Assembly: GCF_030272615.1 (NCBI RefSeq)
Contig: NC_081405.1
Location: 611,567,065-611,631,064, forward strand
From: Cryptomeria japonica
Lineage: Eukaryota > Streptophyta > Pinopsida > Cupressales > Cupressaceae
Length of the DNA stretch: 64,000 nucleotides
Reading direction: 5' to 3'
Below the pieces are notes generated by a model. That model saw only the letters and a program-made list of their open reading frames with translations. It did no database searches and was not told the origin of the DNA. Below, piece after piece: positions 11,412 through 22,413 of the stretch. Every line of letters begins with the position of its first letter. The first letter of the stretch is position 1. A program made the position numbers and the translations under genes.

Positions 11412-13150
11412 TGTAATGTCCCCATTTTTCTAGCCTCTTATGAAGTTTTAGCCTTTTGGCTAAGTGGAGAAATAAGGAGAAATTAATTAATTAATTTCTT
11501 ATATAGTCATGAAATAAATTAAAAATTAAAAGGGATGACTTTATATTTAATTAATTAATTAATTAGTGACTTAAAATAAAATAATTAATTATAAAGTCAC
11601 TAAAATGAAATAATATTATTTCTAGAATCCTCTAGAAGTTTATGAGACGTATGGAGAAAAAAGATAAATAGAGGTTGAGCCTCATTGTATGATCATTGGA
11701 GAATGGATTTGGATTTGATGAACTGTCTAATGCATTGCATTAGTTGAATCTTTGAGGACGCAAACCTTCAGCAGATTGATAGAAGGGCTGGACGAAACCC
11801 TAGTTTCTTCTTCTTGGGAGTGGCAGATACTCAGTTTTCCACATTGTGCATAACGAGTTTATGGTGGTTGAGAGAGAGGGACATTCAGTCCTTCATACTG
11901 AGCTAATCGAGTTTGATATCAGATTTTTTCATGGTGTACGATTTGTTGAAGACTTCAGCCTAGGGTGAATGATCAGTGATATTTGTGCCTACATATTGGG
12001 AGAGGTTAGGCGAATATCCTGGGAGCATAGTGGAGGAAGATTTGGGTTGTTTGCTGGTTGTGTATCAAGTCTGAAACAAAATTGAGCTCTACCCTCTATA
12101 CCTACGATTTTGCATATAGAGCCTATAGAAGCCACGATTACATCTCTTGATTGGAGCACCTTATTCCTAGGGTATGATCGATAAGTTTGGTGTGTGGAAG
12201 GAGGTTGTGACAGCAGCAAATTGGGGACTGAAACTCTTCATAGAAACAGGGACGAATTTGGAAAGAGGCCTCCGCTCCTTGGCACATTGCCATACAGTTT
12301 GGCATCTGCATAATAAAAGTAAGAAGGTGATTCCTTACCAAGCATTGTTGGAGGTGAAAATAAGAAGTCAGACACAATTCAGATCTGAAGCAAGTCTGGT
12401 TCAGTCTGCCATTGCCACGATTTTGCTCATATTCTCTTCCTCAAGCATCGAACTTCCCATTTAATGGCAACGCTTTGTGAAGAGGGAGACAGCGATATTG
12501 TTCAGGGTTTAAGAGGAGTCTCTAGAGCTGGAAATTCAGTTATTATCAGTCATTCATATTGGCAGCAGGGGTAATTTTGAAAAGAAATTGAATTGGCATT
12601 GTGAGGGCTTCACAACAAAGGATATTGATTGCTTCCTCCATTTCTCAGCTAAGCGATCCTACCAGGTTCCTTTGGCATCATAATCTCTAAGAATTTTCTA
12701 AGTTATATGCATGCAATTAGGGGCCTCCTTGTGTCTTCAGACAATCTGAAGTCCATTTTTAATAGGCAAGTATTTAGCATTCATTGTAAAAAGGCTATTG
12801 TTTCAAACTCAAGGTGTAAGAAGGTTGCATTCAGATCTATTGTGTCATTTGATCATATAATGGTATGCCATCTGTTTGATTAAATGCCTATAGCTGTAAA
12901 TGTGCATTTCACCCATGAAAGTTATGATATGAATTTGTATTAGTAGAGTTGGATTGAGTCAATTATGCAATATGTTGTTAGTTTAGACAAATAATGTGAT
13001 CTTTTGAGAGCATCTATAGTGCTGGAAAATAACATTAAGTCAGACTGAAACTCAGGCCAGCAGACTGAGACTTAGTGGGTGAATTGTTTGACAATATTCC
13101 TTGCGTCAAAAACTATCATTTCTGCACCTATATGAGCAAGGGATATTACA
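11412..13150 (+). mobile_element. Solo LTR (1739 bp) inserted in ORF1-A
   Basis: It starts TGTAATGTCCCC and ends GGGATATTACA, imperfect inverted ends typical of LTRs. It is flanked by identical 5-bp TCCTC at 11407-11411 and 13151-13155, a perfect target-site duplication. A TATA-like AGATAAATAGAGG lies near 11663. No internal coding region is present, so this is a solo LTR left by LTR-LTR recombination. Removing it and one TCCTC copy rejoins ORF1-A in frame, which independently confirms both boundaries. The open frame at 12174-12464 inside it has no known motif. Confidence 0.85.
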
Positions 13151-13748
13151 TCCTCCCGCACCTCTTCCACTAGAGACAATGAAGGATTATGAGAATATGA
13201 AGACTACATTCAGAGAGGCCAAAGGATGGGCTTTTGATGCCTTGGAGCGTGCTGACATACTTGTTGCAAACCTAGTATCAGCATATGACTCCACCTCTTC
13301 CTTGTTAAGCAGAATTTAAGACATAGCTGAAGCTTGGGAAGATGTTGAGGAGATTCAAAACAGAATAATCTCACACTTAAAGACCATCAGAGGGCTTTCT
13401 CAGCAGGATTTGGTAGATGGAGAAGTTATTCAGTCAGGGGATAGATATGATTTCAGCACTTGGTACTTTGCTTTTACAACCAAGGTTGAATCTTTGAGGA
13501 AATCCGAAGCTAAGTGTTTGGAAATTGAAAAGATTGTCAGAGGTATTCAGGACAAGGTTTTCCTTGTAGCAACCGAGATATTGCAGCAAGATGAAGTGCG
13601 AGAAAAACATTTACGTGGAGAGAATCTGAGGGCCAAAATTCAAGGAAACTTCTTCAAAGTTTCAGGGCCGATTTTCAAGGATGATCTCACCAAGATTTTG
13701 AGATTCTTACTCATTGATGAGAACTTCCTAGCACAAGTGGCTGACTAG
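13151..13748 (+). pseudogene. ORF1-A, C-terminal part (beyond the solo LTR)
   Basis: Continues ORF1-A after the insertion: proline-rich PAPLPLETMKDYENM, then a helical, charged region open to 13748 apart from a TAA at 13317. Heptad-like spacing and many K/E/L residues suggest a coiled coil, matching the C-terminal coiled coils of ORF1-B and ORF1-C. It ends at the TAG at 13746-13748. No nucleic-acid enzyme motif is visible. With the N-terminal part it makes a protein of roughly 1,020 residues before decay. Confidence 0.55.
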
Positions 13749-14033
13749 GAAAACACCCTCGCCACATGTACCGATGACATGAACATGGTTGATTACCAAA
13801 TTGGCAATTTGCCAAGTGTCACCATGGAGGAGGTTCGACCATTAGTGTCTAGATACATTGCATCTACTGAAAAGGAAACTAGATGCCCACCTCAGTGAAA
13901 TTAGCAGCTATGCCACTTGTCTCCTCTTCTGTTCAAACTTTAGAGTTTTGGAAAACCCTAATTAGGGTTTTGATCTTTCAATCTAGGCCCTTGATCGCTA
14001 TTCGATCTCGGCCATTCAAATTTTTTTGGACTC

Positions 14034-14043
14034 CTATATAAGG
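14034..14043 (+). promoter_or_regulatory. TATA box in LTR-like sequence
   Basis: CTATATAAGG lies 100 bp after an AACCCTAATTAGGGTTTT stretch and is followed by a pyrimidine/purine-rich leader, as in plant LTR promoters. The transcription start is not shown. Confidence 0.4.
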
Positions 14044-14974
14044 TTGCCTCCTCTCATTTGGAGAGTGTGAGGTTTTTGAAATATTGTTGCAAGAAGGTCA
14101 TTTTCAGATAATACATTACTTGTGTGTTTTTTCTTAAGGCTTTGTAATCTCTATTATTTAAGTGATTAGCAAGGTTTTCAATTTCTTCAACACCTTAATT
14201 AGATTTTATTTCATGTTGTTAGGATTGAATGAAAGATTTGATAAGTATTGATTCATGGTGTATCTCCGCTCATACTTATGATGAATAGATGATTTTTATT
14301 CATTGTGCAAAGTTAGTCTGAGCTTTCCATTTTGTGTATGCTTAAACTTCCGATCATAAGCACATTCCTTGAAGATTGCATCCGCTTTGTGCAGTTGTCA
14401 TAAGTGAGGTGAAGCAAAGTGTGGTTTATTGAGTTCACCATATCAATACTGTCTCTTAAGTTCATAGGAGTAGAGTAGACTTCTAAACCCTTTATCCTTT
14501 TTATCCTTTATTTTTTGAAAGTCTTAATCCGAAAATCCAAAAAAGAGAAGAGCATCAACCTATCTAAATCCCAAAGTTGTGAACAATTCAAGCGTAAGTC
14601 CCTTTGTGTATTACCAGCATATCACAACGCCCATTGAGCTTATCCACACGTCAAGACCTAACAAAAGAAACCTTGGAATCGCCATATGATCTTCTAGCAA
14701 TCTTAGCATACGCGGTGATTTTGTTCAAGAGAGGATAAATTATCTTTGGGTACTTTATTCTAATGTTCGGTATATAATAAAACGTACACCAACAGGACTT
14801 AATTCAACCACCCACAGGACTTGCATATTTTACACAAGGGATACAAAGACATACACGAAAAGGATAATGAGTTCATTAACTAAAAAGGTATGCAAACTAA
14901 TACCAAAGGAAATGAAATCATACAAGTATGCTAATATCAAAGACATCGATTTCTTCGCAAAACAGAAATAAGAA

Positions 14975-15136
14975 GGCAGCGATATTATATTACTAAAGGC
15001 AGCGATGAAGTTGGTGTTTATTTATAATAAACACTAATAAGATCTGACTAAATAATTATAATGAGCAGCGATAGAATCTAAAAGGAGAAGTAGCAATTAA
15101 CAAGGCAGAGGTCAATATGATTTCCAAGGCAGCGAT
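14975..15136 (+). repeat. GGCAGCGAT motif array
   Basis: GGCAGCGAT occurs at 14975, 14998 and 15128, with GAGCAGCGAT at about 15063 and a degenerate GGCAGAGGT at 15104. A further variant, GGCAGCCGT, is near 15586. Intervals of 23-24 and 40 bp recur. The surrounding sequence is AT-rich, so the CpG-bearing words stand out. Confidence 0.5.
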
Positions 15137-15660
15137 TAGCATGATCTTAAATTCTTAATGAATAAATTATTATAAACAAAAGACAAGGATTAATAAGTGT
15201 TAACAAAAGTTATGTCCTTTTAAAGGGACTTCACCTTTCAAAAGGGTGGCTCTTTCTCTTCATAGGGACATAAAGTAATAAATGGGACGGACCTGCTTGG
15301 GGGAGAGCATGAAGAAGCCAGGTTCTGAAATAGCAGACAGATCTGATGAAATAAGATCAGGTTTGATATAGATATATATTACTATTCCCCAGAAAATTGT
15401 CTTATTAATAAGACACTACAATTTTCTATAATCATGAAGCCCAATTTAAGGAATGAAACTTCCTCAATACTCTTTCCTTTTCTGTGAACCAAGAGACTCC
15501 ACAATCAGCAATCTTTAGTCCTAAACAAATCCTTAAGCACATCAGCCATGATGCTAATGAAGGGGTGTGTGATTAGTCTTGAGGAGGCAGCCGTTAGTTT
15601 GGAGAAGACACCTCTCTTGGGAAGAGGTAAGAATTGTGAATCATCATCCTCCCTTGAGGA

Positions 15661-15670
15661 CTATATAAGG
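15661..15670 (+). promoter_or_regulatory. Second TATA box in LTR-like sequence
   Basis: A second CTATATAAGG, preceded by CTTGAGGA and followed by a purine-rich leader. It suggests a separate LTR or promoter from the one at 14034. Confidence 0.4.
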
Positions 15671-18033
15671 CAGAAATCCATTTAGTAGAAAGCATCGAAA
15701 AAGAGAAGAAGATAAAGGAATCCAGATCAGATTGGAAATATATATATACAGCAATCAATAGCTGAATTCTGACTTAGACTGGTATGCATGAGAAATAGTG
15801 GTATGCAATGTGGTTAGACACCTATACTCTTTAATATATCTTTGACTAAGTTATTAATAAGCCTTGTCAATCTATTATATTTCTTATTTAATAAAATTTT
15901 ATCTATTCCTTGCTCCCACAAGCCATGATACATGGAATAGAAGGAAATAAGTTAGGGAGAGGCAGCACACCAGTTCCCTCAAATTAAGTAGGCCACCCCA
16001 CGTGATGGAATTGTCTTAGTTGGATGTTCCTACCATTTGTGGACCAAGGGGCGGGATGTTATAATTGGATGTGCCGCACTCTTGGGCTTAATTGGGCTGA
16101 ACAATCTCCGGGCACCCTTTTGAGGTTTTCCTTTCCAAATTCTACTATGGTTGGTTATGGGAACAAGCTAGGGTTTAGGTCCTAGTAGCAAATCTATATA
16201 TCATTTCATATGATGTTATTTGTTCATTAACTCTCAAACTCAATAACTTTAAATGAGTTAACTTTAGAATGCTATTGGTAAGTAAATTATATTGTTGGAA
16301 TTGGTAATTTTGGTCAAAAATAGGTACATCCCAATTTGGGGACATTACAGTTGAGCCAACCATCGCAAGATACCTCTATGTAAATGGCTTGTCCTTCAAT
16401 ACTGTTCAATCACCATATTGGCAAGATATGTTGAAAAAGTAAGTGAGGCTCCAAAAAGATACATGAGCCCAAGTTGTGTGCAATGACTATTACCTAAATA
16501 TTTATGTAAAAACACTAAAACCTAAAATATTGTATTTTCAACCAAAATGATTAAATTTGAAAACCCCACATCATGCATTGATATAGATTTGTTTGTTGAT
16601 ATAAACTAGCTAGAAAAAAGTATTTCATTCAAACAATTCATTTAATTATTTTTAAAGATTTGATGCTTCAACTGTTTGTTGATAACAAAGATTACAATGA
16701 TCACAAATATATTCAACAAAGCATTCAGAATGCTGAAACACTCAAGCGCCAAAGAAATCCATTAAGCTTGAAGTACAAATGCAACCTCTGTGTGAAGTTT
16801 GCCCTCGAGAATCCTAAGGAATTTTGTCCTCCAAAATCTAGAAAACCAATGGGGTTTTGTTCATTAATCTCCAAAACCTAAGGCTTTTTGTACTCAAATC
16901 CAACAGGTGAAGACAAGTGTTGACTTTGTAACTTAGGGTTTATTGATACAATGTCCAAAGATGATCCAAATTATTGAAATTGCATGCCTTATATAGAATG
17001 AAGGCCTAGCATGGGACCACTCATTATAAGACTTGTTTGAATGTTTCTTGCCATTTAATATTTGGGCTCATTAATGGCAACATTGGTCAACCCTGATGAT
17101 TGGTAAATTCCTTTGTTCAAACAAAATGGTTATGTGAGAGAGCATGATGGAAGGCAAGGGTCCAAGTAAATGCTTGCCAAAAGGATGTAATGGTTGGAGG
17201 AAGTAAGGATCAAGGGTTAGCAATACTGTGTGTAAGGGGAAGTGAAAGTCCACGGGTCCACAAACAACAAGGAAGTGGGAGGCTGGGGATCGGACTTTTG
17301 GGATATCCAATACTGGTTTGGAAGCGGAGAATGGAGAAAGGTATGACAATATGAGGAAGTCTGAAATCTTGAAACCCCACTAAAGGCTAGAAAGTAACTT
17401 AAGCATCCTCATCCTTAAGATAAGGGACATTACATTATGAAAAGGTCCACCACTTATTGTCAAACAAGGTCAAAAATATAGAAACTTCATTGGCTCCCAT
17501 TAAGCATTTGTGGAAATAAATTGGGGTGTCCATCATGTCCAATGGATGGAAGGATGCCAAAAATCAATCATTGATCAATGTGATTGCAATGTGCCCTAAG
17601 GGGGCAATATTTTTGAAATGGATTTTGAGAGGCAAATGAAGGATGCACAATTCTTGCTAATATCCCCATACAATGCAATTAGGAATCAAGTCCTCAAAAT
17701 GTTGTTCAAGTCATAACAAGCAACAGAAAGAATTGCAAAGCAATTGGTATATTGACAGGGTATAGTTTTCACATATATTTTGGACACCTTGTGCTTTCGG
17801 CTCGCTCAACCTTATGCTAAAAAATTTGGGCAAGAAAATAGATTGGGTCAACCAAGTATACACTAAGGGCAAAGAGATCCAAATGTTCATCACAAAAGAC
17901 AACATGAAAGTAAGCCATATTTAAGTTATTCTCACAATTGGTGTTGCTAAAAGTAATTGAAATAATACAATTTTAAAATTTTTTGCTTCAATTTACTAAT
18001 TTGACTTCTTAATTTTAGTCTATTTCTTTTTTA

Positions 18034-18398
18034 GTGTTATCAAATTTCCACAATCCATGCTAATATTCAATGATTTGTTTCTGGATTCGATCGTGTATCA
18101 ATTTTTTATCAATTTGTTTCTGGATTCGATGATAAAAAATTGATACACAATCGAATCCAGAAACAAATCATTGAATGTTTCTTTTTTTTATTATTATTAT
18201 TATTATTCATTTTTTATTATGTTGAGACCTAATACCACAATCTTACATACTATCTTACATCTCCCTTGAAATCTTTTCATCCTGATGATGAATCACAGTG
18301 TGTGATTCAAAACATTGATGACAAAAAATTTCTTACACAATCTAATCCAAAAGTCACAAGGTAAAATTGTAATCACGGATTGTGGAAATCTAATAGCA
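18034..18398. mobile_element. Tourist/PIF-Harbinger-like MITE (365 bp)
   Basis: Left terminus TGTTATCAAATTTCCACAAT and the reverse of the right terminus TGCTATTAGATTTCCACAAT match at about 17 of 20 positions. TTA flanks both ends (18031-18033 and 18399-18401), the duplication expected for PIF/Harbinger insertions. It contains a near-perfect 47-bp inverted repeat and a TTA microsatellite (about 18190-18210). No coding sequence. Confidence 0.5.
18065..18176. repeat. 47-bp inverted repeat with 18-nt loop
   Basis: Arms 18065-18111 and 18130-18176 are reverse complements with one mismatch (CGATCGTG versus CGATTGTG). The loop (18112-18129) itself repeats part of the left arm, ATTTGTTTCTGGATTCGA. 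It can form a long hairpin or cruciform. A diverged copy of one arm is at about 18330-18350. Confidence 0.85.
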
Positions 18399-19740
18399 TT
18401 AACCTAATAACACAGTCATCTTGAGATGACTTATTAAGGTACAGAAGCATTTTCTAACATGGTCATCAGCCAACTTTAATTTGTATGGAGGCAACCCAAC
18501 AAAGAGAAAGCAACAAATGTAAAGAAGATGATTCTAAATGACACTTAATGGGATCATGTGGAATATCTTCTTAATTTCAGTATGCCCGTGATGAGTATGA
18601 TTCACTTTACTAACATGGTTAAGACAGGTTTAGGAGAGGTATATGATGTAGTCAACTCAATGATTGAGATCATAAAATCCATCAGAAATTTGAAAAAAAA
18701 AAAGATTCTAGATAAACTTTTTTCAAAGAGCTGCAATCAATTTAAATTGAGCAATGGAACAAAATAACAATTCAATGATTGAGAAAAATAAATCACGAAT
18801 CAAGAAGGATGTGATCTTTAATTAACTTCCTTTGAAGAGGTACCATTCAATTTGTGTTAAGCAGTGAACAAGATGACCACCCCACTACATCTTCTTGTCT
18901 TTACATTGACTACCAGATATTACAAAGATGAGATCCTTGCAATATCGACAAGGGTGTGCCACCATATAGTGATGTAGAAGTCAGCAAAGGGCACAAGAAA
19001 GCACTTATTAAACTATTTCTTGATCTCGATATAGAGGATGTGGTTACAAGTGAATTTGTTGATTCTCACTTCTGATGGTCAAATTGTTCCTCCCTTGATG
19101 GTACCTCAACAACAATAAATTGTCACACCTCCTAACTCTTGCAAGCAAAATTTTATCACAAGTTTCTTAATTTTTATTGCACTATCTGGATTTTTTTTTT
19201 TTTTTCATTTTTTAAATTATTATTTTCAAATTTGAAGTTTGATTTACAATTTAATAACTCCAATTCTCTTACTTCACCTCAATAGTTTGCTAGTTCCTCT
19301 TTACCTAACTCAAATTTGAGTACATAATCTTGTATCCATTCAATGAACTTGCATCCATTCAATGAAGTGTAGCAGATTGGCATCAAGTAATGTGGTGGGG
19401 CTAGTGTACATGCATTCCAACTTGTGTCTTCTCACTCAAAAATAATGAGTAAAAAGGAAAGGGCAACAAAATTGTGGGATGTAGACCCAAAGCAAGCTAA
19501 GTTGGATTTGTTTACTGCCACACAATCTTCATTTTTTTAAGAGTCAAATAGCAAACATACTTTTACTATGAGCAGAAATTGAGCCGCAATTGGTTCTTCT
19601 AATCTACCTACATCATCTAATGTCAATGATGACGATAATGTTGGTTTTGATGATGACCCATATGACACTGATTATTAATTGTATTCTTCGACATTGAACC
19701 ATGAACATCTACTATGACATTCAAATTTGAAAAAATTGTT

Positions 19741-20094
19741 GGAATCATTTGTTGTTGTGGCAAAAGCTCGAACTATCAATGCCCTATACAAACATCAGAT
19801 TTAACCCGACCTACGGGAGGCAGTTAAGCCATGTCACGAGTCCCCGAGGAGGTGCTGACCACCAAGTCAACAATCTCCCCCTCAGCATCGACTGAGCCTT
19901 CAGCACCCACTGAAGGGAGACTCGAACCCATGACCCAAGGCTCCGATACCAATTGCTGGAATCGTTTGTCGTTGTGCCAAAAGCTCGAACTATCAAAGCC
20001 CGATACAAACGGCGGATTTAACCCGACCTACGGAAGGCGATTAAGCTATGTCATGAGTCTCCAAGGAGGTGCTGACCACCAAGTCAACAAAACT
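19741..20094 (-). repeat. tRNA-related (SINE-like) repeat, 217-bp period, 1.6 copies
   Basis: Copies start at 19741 and 19958 and share long near-identical stretches. On the minus strand the unit holds TTGGTATCGGAGC followed about 20 bp later by GGTTCGAGTCTCC, which matches the Pol III B box (GGTTCGANNCC). TTGGTATC(A/G)GAGC also equals a primer-binding site for initiator tRNA-Met, so the source could be a SINE head or an LTR-element leader. No full cloverleaf is present, so it is not a tRNA gene. The unit is GC-rich compared with its surroundings. Confidence 0.45.
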
Positions 20095-21081
20095 GATATG
20101 AATTAGACTAAATTTTTACTATTTACGATAGTTTCATTGGCTAGTAGATGCATAATACATGGTATTCTAAACTCGATTCCCATTTCTTGGCTACAAATAT
20201 GTACATATTTATGATTTTTATATGTTTTTGTACAGATGGTCTTAGAACATACCCAGCCCACCCCATAAAAAATTGTCAAAACAGCATACCATACCCACAT
20301 ACTCGTACCTGATTCCACTTCAACAACTTAGATGTAGAGGTATTGTATGCTGTTTCTACAGCCTATAGCAATAGGTAAAGACACCAATCGGATGCATGAG
20401 ACACCCCTTATGGAATACTACAAAGGAATTTCTATTTTCTTACTTCACATATTGTTCAAACTTGATACTTTGGATTTCCATATCACGACCAAGCTTTAGA
20501 TTAAACTGTACTCTACCAAATCCACTTATACTTGGTACAGTATTCTTTCATGTGAATCCATACCTTTATGATAAGATAAAGGGGAATGTACTGTTTGTTT
20601 AGTTCACAATGCTAATTATTTTTTAGTGGGGGAGAAAACTACCAGTATATCCTCCCTTGCGGATTTACTCCTGCAAGTGTTAACAACTGTGTCGATCAAG
20701 CTTGAATCTCCATTTATTCATATTATGCCATGAAGAAAGGGCAAATTACAAGGCCAAAAAGCTGCCATGACAAAGGGAGGCAATGTCCCGTGGACAAAAG
20801 GTAATGAATGCTACCAAAGGTGAAGCGTAATTTATCCCATTAAAACGCTGTCATGATCAAAGTGCAATCGATAATTTGCAATATCGCTCAGTATGCAAGA
20901 CTGCTATCCTCATTAGGGCAGAAACCCTGGACGTATGAGTATCACCATTCCGTCTTGGCCACTAACGTAATCATGCCGGGTCTCTTATAAAATTATATTT
21001 CCAAATTAAAAAAAGTAAAAAGAAAAGGCCAACTAAGATCCAGAGTGCATTGCAGAATATGCAAGATAGCACTCTCCTGAC
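20095..21081. other. Intergenic sequence, no feature recognised
   Basis: Moderately AT-rich sequence downstream of the TIR pseudogene (which is on the minus strand). I looked for NB-ARC motifs such as a P-loop in the expected direction and saw none, so the TIR gene is not followed by a nucleotide-binding domain here. Confidence 0.4.
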
Positions 21082-21722
21082 CTCAAATCGGTGTTTGGCC
21101 TCGATATGTCGCAGTACACACCCTGCAATCTCCTCCAACAGCACTACGTGATCCCTGAAACACGCACTTGTTTATTTCAAACACCTTAACTTGTGAAATA
21201 TAAAATTGTATATGCTAATAGAAAACAGAACACATTACGGAATAATAAAAAGGGCGGGGGTACAAAGAGAAATTTACCCTTGAAATTGAAATCCGTAATT
21301 ATACGAAACCCTTCTAAGCGTGGCTCTCCATTTTTCAACAGTCTCACTCTCCACTCTGCGAGTGAGACGATGTTTCTCCAACGCTCTTGAGTACAATACC
21401 CCATTCTTTCGCAGGTCGTGAGGTCGAGCTCCACAAAATATATTAGAACTCCGCTTTCTTCCATCAAGCACAGCTCCCTCAAACACCACTCGGATTCTGC
21501 GTACTTGTTTGAAAAAATAGCGACATGAACGGAAGCCGTTACAATGGTTTGGTGAATTGCGAAAGGAAAGGGTTGCCCGTGTCGAAGTGTTTTGCAGTCG
21601 AGAAACACTTTCAGTCGTTTCTTAATGAGATTATGGTAGAGAAGACTGGCAATTGTCTTCTTCACATCCTTCGCGCAATGATTGATAAATACATGGTGTT
21701 GTTGACATCTATCATCACATTG
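21082..21722 (-). pseudogene. TIR-domain resistance-like gene fragment
   Basis: The first exon (about 21722-21278) encodes a TIR domain: HHVFINHCAKDVKKT (usual DVFINHRG..DVK), LKVFLDCKTLRHGQPF, AIHQTIVTASVHVAIFS and YAESEWCLRELCLM. The Glu after WCL, the position of the TIR NADase catalytic Glu, is kept. Near 21440 the frame shifts; GARPHDLRKNGVLYSRAL and VEKWRATLRRVSYNYGF follow in the next frame, matching the TIR C-terminus. The exon ends at a GGTAAAT donor. A second exon (21154-21082), DHVVLLEEIAGCVLRH, starts at a TTTCAG acceptor in matching phase and ends at a GTCAGG donor. No start codon, NB-ARC or LRR is seen, so this is a TIR-only gene or truncated TNL. TIR proteins act in immune signalling as NAD-cleaving enzymes. 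Confidence 0.75.
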
Positions 21723-21950
21723 TTGTAGAAAAATCCTGGCGCGGGTCTGTGCCTCTCCAGGCCTTTATGAAGATCAATTTTCATGTGGACAGTTTAATGA
21801 ATTTTTTAAAGAGACGCAGAATACTCAAAATTCGTAGTAGAAGAATCAACATGAAAAAAGCTTGAAAATAGGTTAATTTTAACTCTAGATCTCTTAAACC
21901 GCTGTGCCTGGTGGACATCGTTAAAATTCATTCCTTCATTCATCCCAGTG

Positions 21951-22413
21951 TTTTTCGCCAAATTCACTCTGGTGAGACCAACATTTTCAGTTTGGAAATA
22001 TCATCCCTTTTGTTTTCAATTCGTCGAGCACCAGCATTTTATAAGCCATAGTTTCCATCGGATTGTACAGGGAATTGGACAAAACGAAATAGCGAGGTCG
22101 TTTTTTTTCGCCAAATTCACTCTGGTGAGACCAACATTTTCAGTTTGGAAATATCATCCCTTTTGTTTTCAATTCGTCGAGCACCAGCATTTTATAAGCC
22201 ATAGTTTCCATCGGATTGTACAGGGAATTGGACAAAACGAAATAGCGAGGTCGTTTTTTTTCGCCAAATTCACTCTGGTGAGACCAACATTTTCAGTTTG
22301 GAAATATCATCCCTTTTGTTTTCAATTCGTCGAGCACCAGCATTTTATAAGCCATAGTTTCCATCGGATTGTACAGGGAATTGGACAAAACGAAATAGCG
22401 AGGTCGTTTTTGT
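21951..22413. repeat. Three identical 153-bp tandem units
   Basis: CGCCAAATTCACTCTGG recurs at 21956, 22109 and 22262, exactly 153 bp apart, and the units look identical by eye. Since 153 is divisible by 3, a 51-codon frame is repeated, but the peptide has no recognisable character. On the minus strand each unit contains CTTATAAAATG, a TATA-like word. The array lies about 230 bp beyond the 5' end of the TIR exon, so it may be a triplicated upstream region. Lack of divergence suggests recent duplication. Confidence 0.9.

Larger units (their letters stand above)
13749..16349 (+). mobile_element. LTR-like sequence with two promoter regions
   Basis: Two LTR-style promoters occur (TATA at 14034 and 15661) and the region ends with TTGGGGACATTACA at 16349, the mirror of a TGTAATGTCCCC start. 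No start of that form lies in this interval, so at least one LTR is truncated or two are overlapped. The first part could belong to the 3' LTR of the ORF1-A element, since it follows that ORF within 300 bp; this is inference. A GGCAGCGAT motif array lies at 14975-15136. No coding capacity was found. Confidence 0.4.
16350..19680 (+). pseudogene. Degenerate DUF659-type hAT transposase gene
   Basis: Fragments in the order expected for plant hAT (DUF659/hATC) proteins: IARYLYVNGLSFNTVQSPYW (16360-16425); SIMSNGWKDAKNQSLINVIA then MCPKGAIFLK (17520-17625); VVQVITSNRKNCKAIG and FWTPCAFGSLNLMLKN (17700-17830); YLLNFSMPVMSMIHF then LGEVYDVVNSMIEIIK (18555-18690). The usual SDGW is SNGW and the usual CAAHC is CAFGS, so catalytic and structural residues are lost. 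Stops, frameshifts and intron-like gaps separate the pieces. 18034-18398 is a MITE inserted between the third and fourth pieces. The family role is transposition of hAT DNA elements; this copy cannot encode a working enzyme. Confidence 0.65.

Noticed and set aside
12174-12464. 96-codon ORF
   Set aside because: It lies inside the solo LTR and has no recognisable protein motif.
11412-16349. A single ~4.9-kb LTR or element from TGTAATGTCCCC to GGGACATTACA
   Set aside because: The TCCTC duplication at 13151 and the resumption of ORF1-A show that the first LTR ends at 13150; the end at 16349 belongs to something else.
19922-19965. A tRNA gene
   Set aside because: Only a B box and a primer-site-like word are present; no cloverleaf can be formed.
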